The translations under genes were made by a program, and so were the position numbers. Source: Ramazzottius varieornatus (lineage: Eukaryota > Tardigrada > Eutardigrada > Parachela > Ramazzottiidae). From it: DNA of 64,000 nt. The DNA lies in contig BDGG01000007.1 in NCBI GenBank assembly GCA_001949185.1, forward strand, positions 1,810,215 through 1,874,214, in the 5' to 3' direction. This document shows, one piece after another, positions 23,421-43,093 of the stretch. Under the pieces are notes generated by a model. The model was given only the letters and a program-made list of their open reading frames with translations. It was not told where the DNA came from and did no database searches. Position 1 is the first letter of the stretch, and the number at the start of each line of letters is the position of its first letter.

Positions 23421-24652
23421 TCATTTGCTGTTCTTCTGCAGGTGCACAGTCAGCTTTTCGATCACGCGGTCTCTAAAAAAACCACCGACGATGCAGCGTT
23501 AAACATGCGATAAAGTTAGTTGATGTACGGTTCCCAACATCTTTTTGTATTTTAGGGGGAGTATACTCACTTGGGAACCAGAAAAGTGAAGTTGACTTCA
23601 TAAAGATGGTTTCTATCAATAGAAAATTGCTTCCTTAAGGGTGATGCATCTGACTCCTGTGCTACGACTCCTCGTTGCAGACCAAGCTCGTCCTGTCGAC
23701 TATCGATGGACAGCGCTCGTTTCTTTGACGGTGGCGCCACCGGCTGGCTATCGTCACTGATACGCTGCAGCACTGATAGTGGTGTTACCTGGGTGCGTCG
23801 ATTTGCCACCAAGGGACCACCAGCACAATAGCGGTTGTGATCTTGATTAAGTGGCAGCGGTATTCCTTGAGAACTTGAACGCGTGGAGTCGTCCAGTGAA
23901 GAGTAGAGTTGCCACAAGGATTTGACTTCGTTGAACACAGGACCGGATGGACTGCCAGGAGGGTGTCGCAGCGTACCCGGTGATGGGGCCAGCGATCTTG
24001 TTGCTTTACCGTCGGGATATGCAAAAGGCCACTCAAAGTTCAGACCACAAAATCCTCCCAATGGTAAGCTGGAAGATAACCTGTTTGACATAGTCAGTAG
24101 GATCTGTTTTCATGTTCCAGAATGATATCCATTCCGATTGTTGTACGTAAGATTGTTTATACTCTACTTTTGGGTTCTTTTATCGAAAGGTGCTGCAAAT
24201 TTTCAGATCATCGTTATCCGATCAGCTCTTCATTTAACTTATTGTCACAAGCTTGTTGTTTGCATTTAACACATTGGAGCAGACAAGGAATGGAGGAACA
24301 ATTTTTACGTACCAGCGGTGAATACTGCAGTCTGGTCCACCAGGAAGCTGCTGGCTCCCCCGTTGTTACTGATACATTTCTGTGTCAACTCCAATGTTTT
24401 ATCGAGTAGCCGTCTGCCCAGGTAGAAATAGTCAGCCTAAAATAACTACGTACTGTACGCGGTTGAAGTATGAGCTATTCATACTGTACATACAGTATAC
24501 TGTGAGAATCTTGGCCGTACCTGAGACGTGGCCTTGCGGAAAACTATAGCCTCCACTTCCACGGGGCTCTTTGGCAAAGGAGCACCATACCTGTGCGCCA
24601 TCAACCGGCTACAGCGGGAAGAAGAATAACCGATAAAAGCTAGCGCTACCAT
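23421..24652 (-). CDS. KIX-like domain protein, unrecognised family
   Basis: Exons 24652-24521, 24436-24309, 24080-23571 and 23472-23421 join in compatible phases to give 273 aa. The first half resembles the second part of a MED15-type KIX domain: KSPVEVEAIVFRKATSQADY followed by LGRRLLDKTLEL lines up with the KSSKDMESHVFLKA and DEYLSLVARLI segments of MED15. The large third exon is Pro/Ser-rich and disordered. The end, LYEVNFTFLVPK plus DRVIEKLTVHLQK, is conserved in the broken paralogue at 19 kb, so it is probably functional. The glutamine-rich middle and C-terminal domain of MED15 are absent. The first exon is uncertain: I used an in-frame ATG at 24652, but a separate upstream exon near 24760 (GWKKALQQ) would complete the KIX fold and lacks a clean donor. 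Probable nuclear protein-interaction factor. Confidence 0.5.
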
Positions 24653-25323
24653 TTCACTTCAAGCCGACACGATTGCATATTGCACGAAAAATACGTACAC
24701 TAATTCTTCGGTGAGCCATCGACGAGCAGCGGCATCCGGCTTACTTGCTGGAGGGCCTTCTTCCATCCCTCTTGAGTAGATTCGAACGTTCTACGTTTCT
24801 GGGAGATGGGAGAGACTGGAGACAAACTGGGAAGCAGCGAGAACTCAGAAGAAAAGGTGCGTTCAAGCGTGGTGAGGAGAAACGGTCTTTTGCTTTGCTA
24901 TATTCTCTTTGAAACGCCAGCAGCGCTGTGCAAGATGGGGAAATACCCGCGTTTTGAGCTGAACAACCGCGCACATGGCTCTGCTTAAGAGAGTGTGGTA
25001 ACGTACGTACGTCAGCAGGAAGCTGATTGCGGGGAAACGAAGGAAATTAATCAAAAAGGCTGCACATCGGTACGAAAATGCGAAACCATGTTATTAGGCA
25101 AATTAAGGGCAGGGCTTTTCCCAAAGACGCCAGAAAGCACGACCTTATAATGTCAAGCTTCACCCACTTGAATCAGAAAAACGTTGACTTATGCATAACA
25201 TGGTTTTATTACTCCGCCTTGATTTTTTCAAGATTGCAGAACCGAGGTCGAAAGTCATTATTATTACACGCAGGTTCAGAGAGGGGCGTTCACTAGCCCG
25301 AAAGCCGTGTAGTATATACCACT
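24653..25323. other. Intergenic; possible 5' exon of the KIX-like gene
   Basis: Near 24760-24800 (minus) a short open stretch reads KRRTFESTQEGWKKALQQ and could be the true first coding exon of the KIX-like gene. The rest shows nothing recognisable. Confidence 0.35.
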
Positions 25324-26081
25324 TTAGTGCAGATTGGGCTTGAGTAGGGCGTCTACCATCTTTCCAGTCACGATCGGCTCTTGATGATCAAAATCGAGCC
25401 CCACAACACCGAAAAGACCTAGTTGTCCATCAAAAACCTCACCGCTGTCTTTTTCTTGCAGGACGTAGTCATCGGCAGCTTTGCCATCCAACAGGGACAT
25501 GCTCAGTGCAAAGGCCACATAAGCCGTCAGCGGATATGTGAAGCTGATTGCGGCTGTTTTTCTATCGATCCGTTCGACCTGCAGTACCGCAGGCTTTTCC
25601 GTTTCTAAAATTGAGGTGCGTTAAATGGGTCGCCTACTGGGAAATGCCCGGACACACTATGGCTGGTTACCACACCTTCAATGACAACCGCTTTCGGTGT
25701 TGTTCGGCCTGCCTTGGCCTTCTTGGGTCGCGCAGACTTGTCAAGGGGGAGTTCCACCTTGACTGTTTCGACTGGGATAGTTCCCTGTACAATGTCCAGT
25801 TGCGCTGTGTGCTCAGCCTTGTTCTGACGTCTGTTCAGCACCATTTCTGCTTTGTCTACAACAGTATCACGAGTTGGCGTTTCCTGTCAATTACATGCGC
25901 ATCTCACGAGATACTACAGTACAAGCTCGACCTTTGTACCTTCGGTGTAAAAGAAAGAGGAATTTTCCAGAGTGAGCAAGTCCGTAAAGGGGGCGACGGG
26001 TTCTCGCCGGTGGTTCCATCTTGATAGAAGATGTTCTCTGATCTGAAAAGGTCGTGCATCAGCCATTGCGAATTTCGCCAT
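25324..26081 (-). CDS. Unrecognised 212-aa protein
   Basis: Exons 26081-25932, 25883-25676 and 25604-25324 have phase-matched junctions and give 212 aa from an ATG at 26081. The middle is basic (LDKSARPKKAKAGRTTPKAV). The C-terminal exon looks like a compact folded domain (AVLQVERIDRKTAAISFTYP, then DGQLGLFGVVGLDFDHQEPI). There is no signal peptide or membrane helix. I do not recognise the family. The first donor has two options (25932 or about 10 nt upstream), but only the chosen one keeps the frame. The basic linker suggests a nuclear protein, which is inference only. Confidence 0.5.
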
Positions 26082-26672
26082 GCTTGGTACACGCAAGACG
26101 AGAAATTATGGGGCCAGTGAAAATTAAGGGACAGGTGGAGAGGACGGCGAAATGGAAATTCGACCTTAGAAAAGTGACGAAAACTGTATTACTGTGAATC
26201 GGTCGCGTACGTACGTGCTCCCGTACCACCGTAGCGAAAAGGCCTGTACCAGAATTTCTCGTCGTGCGTGTGCCTGTAAAACAGAACGATCAGGCCAACC
26301 TTTAATGGAGAGTAGGAAACAAGGCACTGTTTCGCCATATCGACACCGGGGAGAAGAACTCGAACTCCCTGCCAGTTCTTTGCAGCTCCGCTGGCAAGAT
26401 GGGCCTTCTACAAGTATTCAGTAGTTACGCAAATGTAAACTTAGAGACAGCTTTTGGAGGTGAGAAACATGAAGGTATTTTCCTATACAGTCTCTGTTGG
26501 TGCATGGAAACTTACGTACACAAAAGCAGCTACTTCTTCCCGTAAGGAGTTACCCGGGGTCTGCTTGTCGCCTGTCGTCTTGTTGGTACTCGTTTCTTTG
26601 AACAAAGTAAAGGAGTCCTCAAAAGAGGTTGCTCTGCAAGAGCTTGGTTAACAACAGCCTTATTATGGTTTT
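26082..26672. other. Intergenic; nothing recognised
   Basis: About 590 bp with only short plus-strand frames (26194-26424, 26454-26651) of no recognisable content. Confidence 0.5.
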
Positions 26673-27195
26673 TTACGGGTTTGACGGATGTGGTCTGTTT
26701 CGGCCGAGTTCGACTTCAACAACGTACATTAACGAGCCAACATAGGTGGATGCCTGGCGAAGTGGCGGAGACCTATCTGATCCATCGGTGCAGTCCACCC
26801 AGAAATCAAGGTATGCTTGACGGTTGCTAACTCGCTTTCTGCACTTTATCAGTGGCAAAGGCTGATACAGCGAGCATCTGTCGTTGCTAGTATAGTATGA
26901 AAGCACATTGAGACCTACCCAACTAGTTGAGTTAACGTACCTGGAAAGGTTCGACTCGTTCCATGGAGCAAGCATAGACAAGGCCAACTACCGACGTCGT
27001 TCTCTTGACCCATAACTTACAGTGATGTGTAGATGATACCACGGTATGTATAAGGCTTGCTCGGTACTGGAGACTGGAAGGCTTCGAGGTGGCAGGGTGT
27101 TGGTAGAGTGGGCGGCCACTCACATCGTCTGACAAGGAAGACTGCGCTTCCACGAACTGGTCGACGTCTGGCTGAAACCGTAGGTCACACCACAT
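26673..27195 (-). CDS. Unrecognised 147-aa protein (5' end uncertain)
   Basis: Exons 27195-26941 and 26861-26673 join in phase 0 across an 79-bp intron with a strong GTACGT donor and a TATCAG acceptor. The sequence has scattered cysteines, a moderately hydrophobic stretch (TTSVVGLVYACSM) and a beta-rich end (STYVGSLMYVVEVELG). No family is recognised and no clear signal peptide follows the Met at 27195, so a first exon could lie upstream. It is on the same strand as the 212-aa gene downstream and could be an upstream part of one transcript. Confidence 0.35.
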
Positions 27196-27477
27196 TACAG
27201 CTCAAAATTATTGGAAAAATTTTTATCGGGAAAATTGTGCGTGATATATAAAAAACATTGCTTCTGAGGTGGCTTTACCAAAGATAATTTTAAGGGCGGG
27301 TCGGTCGACTTCCGCTGTTCAACAAGCGGCGCTAAAAACATTCTTTGGCTTGCTTGGTGATCCAAACCGTCTCACGGGCTAAATGGCATGAGTCTACTGT
27401 AAAATATGCGTAGAGCTGTTGTAGTCGTACAGATCACGAGTGTTTCCGGCTGTTTCGCATGCATGGGACGGTAACGA

Positions 27478-27642
27478 ATGGAGCGTTCCATCAAGTACAA
27501 TGTCACTGAGTACTACAACATTTGCAACGAATGGCACAAACATGCAAACTACTACCATAATTATTCACACGCTCTTAACGCCACAGGGTTGCTAAAGCTA
27601 CCGAAAATATCGTGGTTGTCAGAAAAAGAGACGACAGAGTAA
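27478..27642 (+). CDS. Small ORF, 54 aa, several N-glycosylation sites
   Basis: An ATG-started frame encodes a Tyr/Asn/His-rich peptide with three N-x-S/T sequons (NVT, NYS, NAT) and a TAA stop. It resembles a receptor N-terminal tail in composition, but no transmembrane exon follows on this strand. Low confidence that it is translated. Confidence 0.2.
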   Translation: MERSIKYNVTEYYNICNEWHKHANYYHNYSHALNATGLLKLPKISWLSEKETTE

Positions 27643-27696
27643 ATATTTGAAAGGAGGATTTTATTCTCAATCGTGTTCCGCCATCATTGTCCATTA

Positions 27697-28504
27697 TTAG
27701 CACCAGTTGCGAACCATTCTTCGCAGGTCAGTATTCCTTAGAACAGTCAGTAATGGATCGAAAACAGTCGTCAGCCGTTGAAGCGCGTCGACAGCCTCCA
27801 AAGCACTGTGCTTTTGAACTCTGTCCCCGATTGCACCGTGTAGAAGACTATTCGGCAGCAAGCAAATAATAAAGCTCAATATCATCACAGCAAGGGTTAC
27901 AAAACCCGTTCGGCTTTGGCTGACAACTCTTCCACAAAAGCTGGCTTTTCTTTCTTCACATCCGCCCCAAGTATGGCTTGAGCGCCTGCCACCCAAGTGG
28001 CCTTTGTTACCTGTAAATGTACGGTTGGGAATCTGAAGGCCACTCCGGAGGATGTACGCTGCTTACGGTCACTAAGAAAAGGCCTGTAGCAGACAAGTGC
28101 ATGGATAGGCGCCGATGACCATAATCATCGGAATCTCGAATAAGAGAAACACCGTACCGCCACAAGAGATTAAACCGTGCCTGTACACCGTACCAAATGC
28201 CCATCAGCGCGGCGTCTATGGCACACTGCACCGACCCATCGGATCGTGTGGTGACCATGGTATAGATGATCCCTGCAATTGAAGTGGGGACAAGACAGAT
28301 GGTTGTCCATACCAGCAGACAAAGGATCAGCGCCGTCTTGCTGCGATGACGAGTGCGGTAGGAGAAGGAGAACGTGACGACCCAGGCACAGTTTAGGGCG
28401 ATGAGGAAGTGCACCAGTTCGATAAGGTTCTGATATACCCAGCCCAGGTTAGTTGTCAGAGAGGCAGGTCCGGTACACCAAGCGCCACTTGAGTTCGGTT
28501 TCAT
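27697..28504 (-). pseudogene. GPCR fragment lacking TM1-TM2
   Basis: Two exons, 28504-28120 and 28010-27697, join in phase 1 with a weak GTCATC donor and a TTTACAG acceptor, giving 232 aa. The product begins at the extracellular Trp-Cys before TM3 and contains helices like TM3 (ELVHFLIALNCAWVVTFSF), TM4 (TALILCLLVWTTICLVPTSI), TM5, TM6 (LAVMILSFIICLLPN) and TM7 (FDPLLTVL in place of NPxxY). TM1 and TM2 are missing. The next gene ends only 134 bp upstream at 28639, so there is no room for a normal first exon unless it lies beyond that gene. I therefore call it a truncated receptor; a GTAAGC site inside exon 1 gives an alternative but out-of-frame splice. Confidence 0.5.
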
Positions 28505-28638
28505 AGAAATCAGTTTTATCCCAAAATTCCTAATTGTTCAGGAGGAAAGGGTCGTGTGCTTAAGCAGCTCTGAACCGTTGTACAGTATGGCTTAGCCAGT
28601 TTAAGGCATAGCCGGTTTTCGGTTTCGACACTCTACCA

Positions 28639-32292
<3,654 letters not shown>

Positions 32293-34883
32293 ATCCGAAG
32301 CAAAGGATGCAAAAATTGTTCACGATCACAAGCACTCTGTTCTTCGAACACATGAGCAGTAAAACCAGTAGCCGTGGTCCTTGTGCAGTCAGATTGAGGT
32401 GATGCTCGCTGCCATACATTTTTCATATTTGCTTTCATGGAAAGATTTGCAATCATTACTCATTCCTGAATTTTTTACTGCTGATCACAAGTACCTCCTC
32501 CCTTTGGACAGACGGCACCAGCGAGACTTGAACGCCATCGGGAAATGTTCGCCTGGTCACACTTATGGCAAAGCAGGGTGGCATGCAGGCGAGTTTTCCG
32601 ACTAGGAATTCATAAACTATATGGCTCAATAGAGCAAATCTTCCTCTATACGATGTACTCATTGCGTACCCAAATACACAGCCGGAAAGAGTTTAAACGC
32701 AAGAGTTTAAACAAGGAAGTAAATGGAGACTTCTGGCTGACCAGTGGGTCAGTCAATACTGTCCTATCCACACTGAATCTATATGTACTGCGTAGCGGTC
32801 AAGCGCCACTTTTTCGACTATGCCGTTCAATTAGACTTCACACCTAATAAAAGTAGCATCTCGATCAAGTCAAACTTACGAGTAAAGCCACATGTTTAGC
32901 TTCGAAGAAGCCATCTCACCATTCACTTTCATCATTCTGCGTTTTCACCATATATGCATGGTAGGAAGGCGGAAACCTCTACCTGGCCAGTTAGGTCACG
33001 TACCCGACAAATCCAAATTTAGATTTTCATCCATTAGACCTATTTCGCAAGTCATGTTTCGGCCCTGAATTCAATAAAATCACATGATTTTGTGCTGTGC
33101 AGGTTTCTCTGCAGAAACCGTTTCGCGGTTTCGACACTTCCGGCACAGAAAATTAAGATAAAGCGATATTACGCTGCGCGAGTTCAGCCGGGAACTGAGA
33201 TTCGCGAGACCTGTCACTTATCCCTCAACCGGATAAATCCAGGACTTTTTTCGCGTTTTCTAGCAGTAGTTTTGGGAAGAGAAATGTCTCTTCCTCGTAT
33301 TAATGCTGGTTCAGATCGAAAACGTGATGGATTTGTAGAAGAAACGAGAGGGGAAGTCAAGTGACGCAATGTGGAAAAGACGCGTCGCTCGGATTACGTG
33401 GCGCGCCAGGTCCAATTCGCTGATTGGTCTGATCACGCTCCACTCCCCTGAAATTTCAAATCTCGACCAAAGTGGTCAATAGTTCAATCAACTCAGCTTG
33501 CACAGAATTTAAAATTCTGTGCAGCGATATTAGGCCGAACATAAGTCGTGGATAAAAGCACAGCATAAAACCTATACATATGCTGTGCAAGCCGAAAACA
33601 TGACTTGCGAAACAGGTCTACTTTGTTGGTCCATTCTTTGTTTATGTTTACTGAAGCGTATGGCGGAGAATATGATATGGGTCTGCGCGTGGAAACCGAA
33701 GGGGCTTTTGTATGCGAGCAAAAGTGAACAGTGGAAGTACCGGACAGGAAGGGAGCTGCATTTCAAATCACTGTGGAATGCTCTAATCCAGCTCACTGCA
33801 GAGTCTTCTGGACCTTGTCAGGATAAAGATGGGACCCACAAGATCAACACGTATGTTGCCGTTGCCGGATAGATTACCGGAATGAAATGCCGGAAGACAC
33901 AAGAACTTATGGCGGATCTCGGTAGTCCAATGTCGACTGAGAGAGCATACCGCAAGACGGCTGACCACATCTCGACCGCATGCTCTACCGTTGGCACCAA
34001 AAGCATAAGTGCCGCCGCTGCGCCGTTGAGAGTAGTGATGGAAGTAACAGGGCAGGTCGGACAAACTCTGGATGTTGTTGCCGCTTGTGATGGAATGTGG
34101 CTGAATCGCGAACAGAAATCTCGACATGGAGCAGCAACAGTAATTCATAAGAGTTATCCCGACAGATTTGCCGAAGGAATAGTTTCTGTGGTGTATGGTT
34201 CTTTATCGGTAGAGTTTCAAAGCGATTCTCAGCCCTTTGGAGCAGTATTCCGAAAAAGCCAGGTGTGGTCTTCAAAAATCAGCGTCTAAGAATCTGGAGA
34301 GGAACCTGGGAAGGATCTGCTACAAAGTACAGTTTTGCTCATGGTGAAGTCCTGCCGCCGTATTGAGATGTGCTCGTCGGCCCGAGAGAGCCCAGAACCC
34401 ATCCTGACCGGCCTTAACAGCTATCTCCAGCATGCAGGTCTGTTGTGTCAAATGTGGTAGGAGAAGGTTAAGGTGACGAACAACAGTCGGCTCGAAGCCA
34501 TCAGAAAATCTGCGAGCACGAATTTAATATTCTGATAATGAACTACCCATTCCAGGCACTTTCGGGCAAATGCAGGTTGGGCCTGTCGTGTCTTGGTGGG
34601 TGATCAATTATTTGTACAGTGTAAGTGGTTTATAAACGACAATCACGCTCCGTGCGTAATTGCATTTCAGCAACGAGTACTAATTTACGGTTCCTCAGCT
34701 GTCGAAAAAGAATGATAACGGTAGGCACAAGATAGAGATGATAATGCGAGCAAACAAGATGAGGTTAGACCGCAAGCAACGCTGGAATCTCACAGCTGAA
34801 TTTCGCTACGGAGGTGTACCGTGGGCACAGTGATTCTTTCGTAGTATATTATTAGCAGTCCAAAATCTGAATCTACAGCAGGC
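32293..34883. other. Intergenic region between the divergent kinase genes
   Basis: It holds both kinase promoters, a Mutator-like transposase relic (33585-34289) and a near-perfect palindrome near 33499-33523 (TGCACAGAATTTAAAATTCTGTGCA). No other gene is supported; the 90-codon frame at 33092 has no recognisable content. Confidence 0.5.
33585..34289 (+). mobile_element. Mutator-like transposase relic
   Basis: The plus frame reads INTYVAVAG, a TAG stop, then ITGMKCRKTQELMADLGSPM and MSTERAYRKTADHIS, later LDVVAACDGMWLNREQKSRH. This follows the order seen in metazoan Mutator-type transposases, which have a CDGTW-like motif before the catalytic core. The in-frame TAG near 33871 and the missing rest of the core show it is dead. 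Confidence 0.5.
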
Positions 34884-39312
<4,429 letters not shown>

Positions 39313-40476
39313 CGTGTTTGTACCAGCCATAAAACGCAACGGGCATTGACAGTTTGAATGAAAGCTCACCAACGTTTCCACCTTGTAGTCTTCGCGTTTC
39401 CGACACGTCCAGTTCCCTTGAGTTAATTCATTTCCAACCACCAGTCCCGAGAACGGAACAGAAGAATATGTTTGTGGTTTGTGCCATATGGTTCGAACAT
39501 TGTGTAACGTTACATTAAATACGTACTTTAGACTACCGATCTAGTGGGACACTTTCGGGTCCGGGTCCGGGTCCGGGTCCGGGTCCGGGTCCGGGTCCGT
39601 CTCCGTGCAAAAAGACTCCCCGGATCGTGGGCGAAATATTTGGTGAACATATGTACCGATCAGCTGATCGATATGACTTCACAAATAACAGCAGATTCTG
39701 CTAGTTCCAGCCAGTCTTTTTGGACGATCCGGACCCAAAACTGTCCCACTAAATCGGTAGTTTAAAGTAGTTATTGCATTCAAAAATTCAATGTAACTAA
39801 CTAATAGTTACATTCAAATATCCAAAGGGCGACTTCGCAGAACATTTTTAGCGTGCCAATACTGAATTACGGACAGGTCAAGTATTCGTGAGTGATGACC
39901 AACCCGCAACTCAGAAACGCCGAAATACATCTTTTGATGGTGTCCAGCTTGCTTATCGCTCTGTGCACGGAGTGACAGACTATCACGCCACCATGCAAGC
40001 CATATTATCGTTCCAACATCTGTTTAAGAATCCATCAAGATGTTTCGATTGATTTCCCGCAATTCGGGAAATTCCATTGACCATCTTTTAACGGAACCCC
40101 GCTATCTTCCAATGAACTAGGACAGCTTTGCCAGATACATAGTAGTCTATGAAAGTCTCATGAAGCACTTCTGCTCAGGTTTCATGCATATGCAAGTTGG
40201 CGCTCATAGTCCGAAGGTCGCCCAAGATTGTTGAGTAAACAGATAACCTTCGATTGGCGATAATGAGACATCGTGTGCAGCTGAGAATACAATAGTATCA
40301 TGTCCTGTCGCTTACATAACAGACTGAAACCTTGACAGCGCAACGTCCACGTTTGCTGTTGCATGACTGTGGAAGGCGTTTACACTTCAGCAGCAGCCTT
40401 CTCCCGCCAGACACTCGGCCCCGTCACCTTCTCGCTTGTTTTTCCTCTTTACTGCAAGCTGATATCCGCAAACAAG
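39313..40476. other. Intergenic with a TIR element
   Basis: Apart from the element at 39528-39768 nothing is recognised. It probably includes the FABP promoter near its right end. Confidence 0.5.
39528..39768. mobile_element. MITE-like TIR element with internal CGGGTC hexamer array
   Basis: Left end CTACCGATCTAGTGGGACAC and right end (reverse complement) CTACCGATTTAGTGGGACAG continue as matching TTTCGGGTCCGG/TTTTGGGTCCGG, a TIR of about 35 bp. Inside the left arm the GGGTCC motif is expanded to about seven tandem hexamers (39558-39598). Total length about 240 bp; no coding capacity. Confidence 0.75.
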
Positions 40477-41735
40477 ATGGCCGACAAAATTCTTGGGACT
40501 TATGACTTGGTGGAGAGCAAGGACTTCGACAAGTACATGGAAGCTATCGGTAAGGGGTCCTTTACGAAAAGCCTCGGCAATGTCCTTGATGTTGATGTTT
40601 TTGCAATGTAGGCGTTGGCTTCTTGATGAGAAAGATGGCCAACTCGACGACCAGCATGCAAGTTGAGATCTCCCAGAACGGCGACGACTTTACCATCAAA
40701 AGCATCAGCAAGCTGAAGACCAGCGAAGTCAAGTTCAAGCTCAACCAGGAGACCAAGGAGACCACCATGGATGGCCGGGAAGTCCTCGTAAGTATGCTGT
40801 ACAGTCACGGTCATTAGTAATGGCCACCCCATAGTCTACGTTTATTTCGCCATATCTCCTCATCCCGTCGTCAGATTTCTAAAATCCAAAAGTCATCACA
40901 TGGAAGGCACTCAGCTTTCCCACCACGAGGTAGGCACAAGGAAATAAGGGTACTTTTTTGCTCCCGCCCACAGGTCACGTGATAGGTTTACCGGAAAGCT
41001 TAAACGGGCAGAGTGTAGCAAAACCAGCGGTTTTTTTATACATTAACACTTTCGGCTCGATCTTTTTATGTTCGCAGAATACTACCGTCCTCTTTGTGTA
41101 TACAGGAATTTTATTGGCTGGTATCGTGTTGCAGAGGCTGGTCCAACCAATAGGCAATTTTGGAAATTTCAAAATTCGGATAATTGGCAGGCCATGAACG
41201 CCAAATCTTAAAAGGGAGAACTGGTCGTCTTGATTTTCTTCCGAACGCACTGATGACTACAAAATTTATCCCAGGCTCGGCTTCGATAGATGAGACTGTC
41301 CCCAGTGCTGCAGCTTTTCTCTAAGCGAATACCGTGCATGTTTCTCGCGCGAAGAGACGAAACACCAAATTTCACCAAAACCACCCGAAACCGTAGAAAA
41401 CATTTCCAGCGCGCTGGGGTTTTCTCGGGAGAGAAAACACACACTACGAACGAGTTCCAGGCCAACAACAGTTCTTGTCTTTCTAGTCCACCTTCACATT
41501 GGATGGAAACACCTTGACACAAGTGCAGAAAGGTATCAAAGATCCCAGCTTTGTGTCCACCATTGAACGAAAGTTCACGTCCGAAGGAATGGTTGCGGTA
41601 AGTTTACCTCAGAATATACTGTAGGTGTGCGCCAAAACATTTATATGTGACCCTTCGATTTCGATCTGATTAGTCTCATTGCAGACACTCAAGCACAAAG
41701 ATGTCGTTGCTGTACGCACATACAAAAAGATTTGA
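40477..41735 (+). CDS. Fatty-acid-binding protein (cytosolic FABP/iLBP family)
   Basis: Four exons, 40477-40549, 40612-40787, 41487-41597 and 41685-41735, give 136 aa. This is the classic FABP size and three-intron structure. The start MADKILGTYDLVESKDFDKY is a typical first strand, followed by the helix-turn-helix EAIGVGFLMRKMANSTTS. The last strand ends in AVRTYKKI, keeping the R-x-Y pair that binds the fatty-acid carboxylate. No signal peptide, so it acts in the cytosol as a carrier of fatty acids or similar lipids. Intron 2 is 699 bp with no recognised content. In tardigrades the secreted heat-soluble SAHS proteins belong to the same fold, but this one lacks a secretion signal. Confidence 0.9.
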
Positions 41736-41998
41736 ACTGCCTGTATTCTAAACGGATCATTGCTCTAGTTTTTTGAATTAGAGACGATCACTGATGCGAG
41801 TAAACCGACTTCTTTTCCGTTTCGCAGTCGAAGTTGTCGAATACTGAATATACTGTATACAGTGTGCCTCGTCGTTGGCCCTCGTAAAGTAGAGCCCGAG
41901 CGTCGGCGACCCGGTTCGTACTTCTTCTGACCAGAAGTACCATGGTCTTTTTGGCCATATCAAGGGTCCTCACTCATCAGTCTGTGCCGTTGTGTATA

Positions 41999-42595
41999 AT
42001 GCAGTCAAAGGTTCTTACCAGCGGCCTAGAGAGACTAGAAGGTCGCCTGTCGTCATCGCAAAGTAATCAACGTGCTTTAGCTAATGGCCCATCTCTCAAC
42101 GGGAAGAAACCTTCCAAGGTTGAAAAAGCTAGCTTCTATCAGATATAGAGCAGCGGTAGAGACAGCAGAAAGGTTTTCAAATACCAGATGGTAACCTGTT
42201 GGCGCACTAGATAACTTTACCCCGTTTCACGTCCGCACTTTCCATTTGTAGGAGATAATATTTTTTTCGAATCTTGACAGCGCTTGACGTTGTTCTGCTC
42301 AAACTGGTTGCCAGACGTGCTTCTTTCATCCAGTGCTGAATTCGAACTCAGAAGCGCATCCGGGAAGAAACTACATAATTTCTTCAAGAACGTCGAGCAT
42401 TTCAAAAACCTCCTTCATATTGGTGTCAGCGACCCATCTCCCATAGGACCCATACGAACGATTGCTAGCCAAAAGGTTCGGGAAACGAGTTTGAAGTTTC
42501 GGGACCTCAAGGGCAAAATTGAACTGCTGATGGAATCTAGCGTATCAGACATCGAGGAAGTGGAACACGATGCTGGGGTTCGTTTGGTCGTCTGA
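41999..42595 (+). CDS. Unrecognised 144-aa protein with C-terminal coil
   Basis: Exons 41999-42118 and 42281-42595 join in phase 0 (AAG|GTTGAA donor, TTGACAG acceptor). The N-terminus is Ser/Lys-rich. The second exon has an amphipathic, likely helical end (KVRETSLKFRDLKGKIELL, then SSVSDIEEVEH). No signal peptide, membrane helix or known motif. The plain frame length and polar helical content support coding only moderately. Confidence 0.35.
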
Positions 42596-43093
42596 CCAGT
42601 GGTCAGGCAGCTACGTTAGAAATGTGAAGGTTTGACTTTTCAAGTGGAAATGTTTGGACGTCGCATTGATGCCATACAGCGGGAGAATGTGCTTGCAGCT
42701 GTTTGGACACAATACCCCCATGCGGGGTTATTTCAGCTTGTAATCACCCCCCAGGAGTTTTGGAAATTCTGAAAGGGTGAACAGTTTAATGGAACTTCTA
42801 TCTGTTGCAAAGCGCAGCGACTCTACCGCGTGACACCTTTGAGTAATCTGAACAACCTGATGTCAAAAAAGTGTACTGTGGAAGCAAAAAAGTGTGTATG
42901 AAAATTGGGCCGCCGATACCCCGTATACGTATTTGACCATTTTTTGCAACGGATGACTTCCAGCCTGGCCTATATCGAACAACCCCAGAATTTCTGGTGA
43001 ACCAAGCTGTGAAACTTACTTAACCCCCTACATTTAATTTTACAATTGAATGGTAAGTTGCATATTTCTTCGACTCAAATGAGATAGGCTAAG
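42596..43093. other. Intergenic; nothing recognised
   Basis: About 500 bp between a plus-strand and a minus-strand gene, in tail-to-tail arrangement. Confidence 0.5.

Noticed and set aside
28070-28090. Strong GTAAGC donor inside the GPCR fragment exon
   Set aside because: Using it puts the following TM6-TM7 exon out of frame; the weaker upstream donor keeps the frame.
39544-39765. Frame beginning with an Arg-Val dipeptide run
   Set aside because: The VR repeat is the CGGGTC hexamer array of a TIR element, not a protein.
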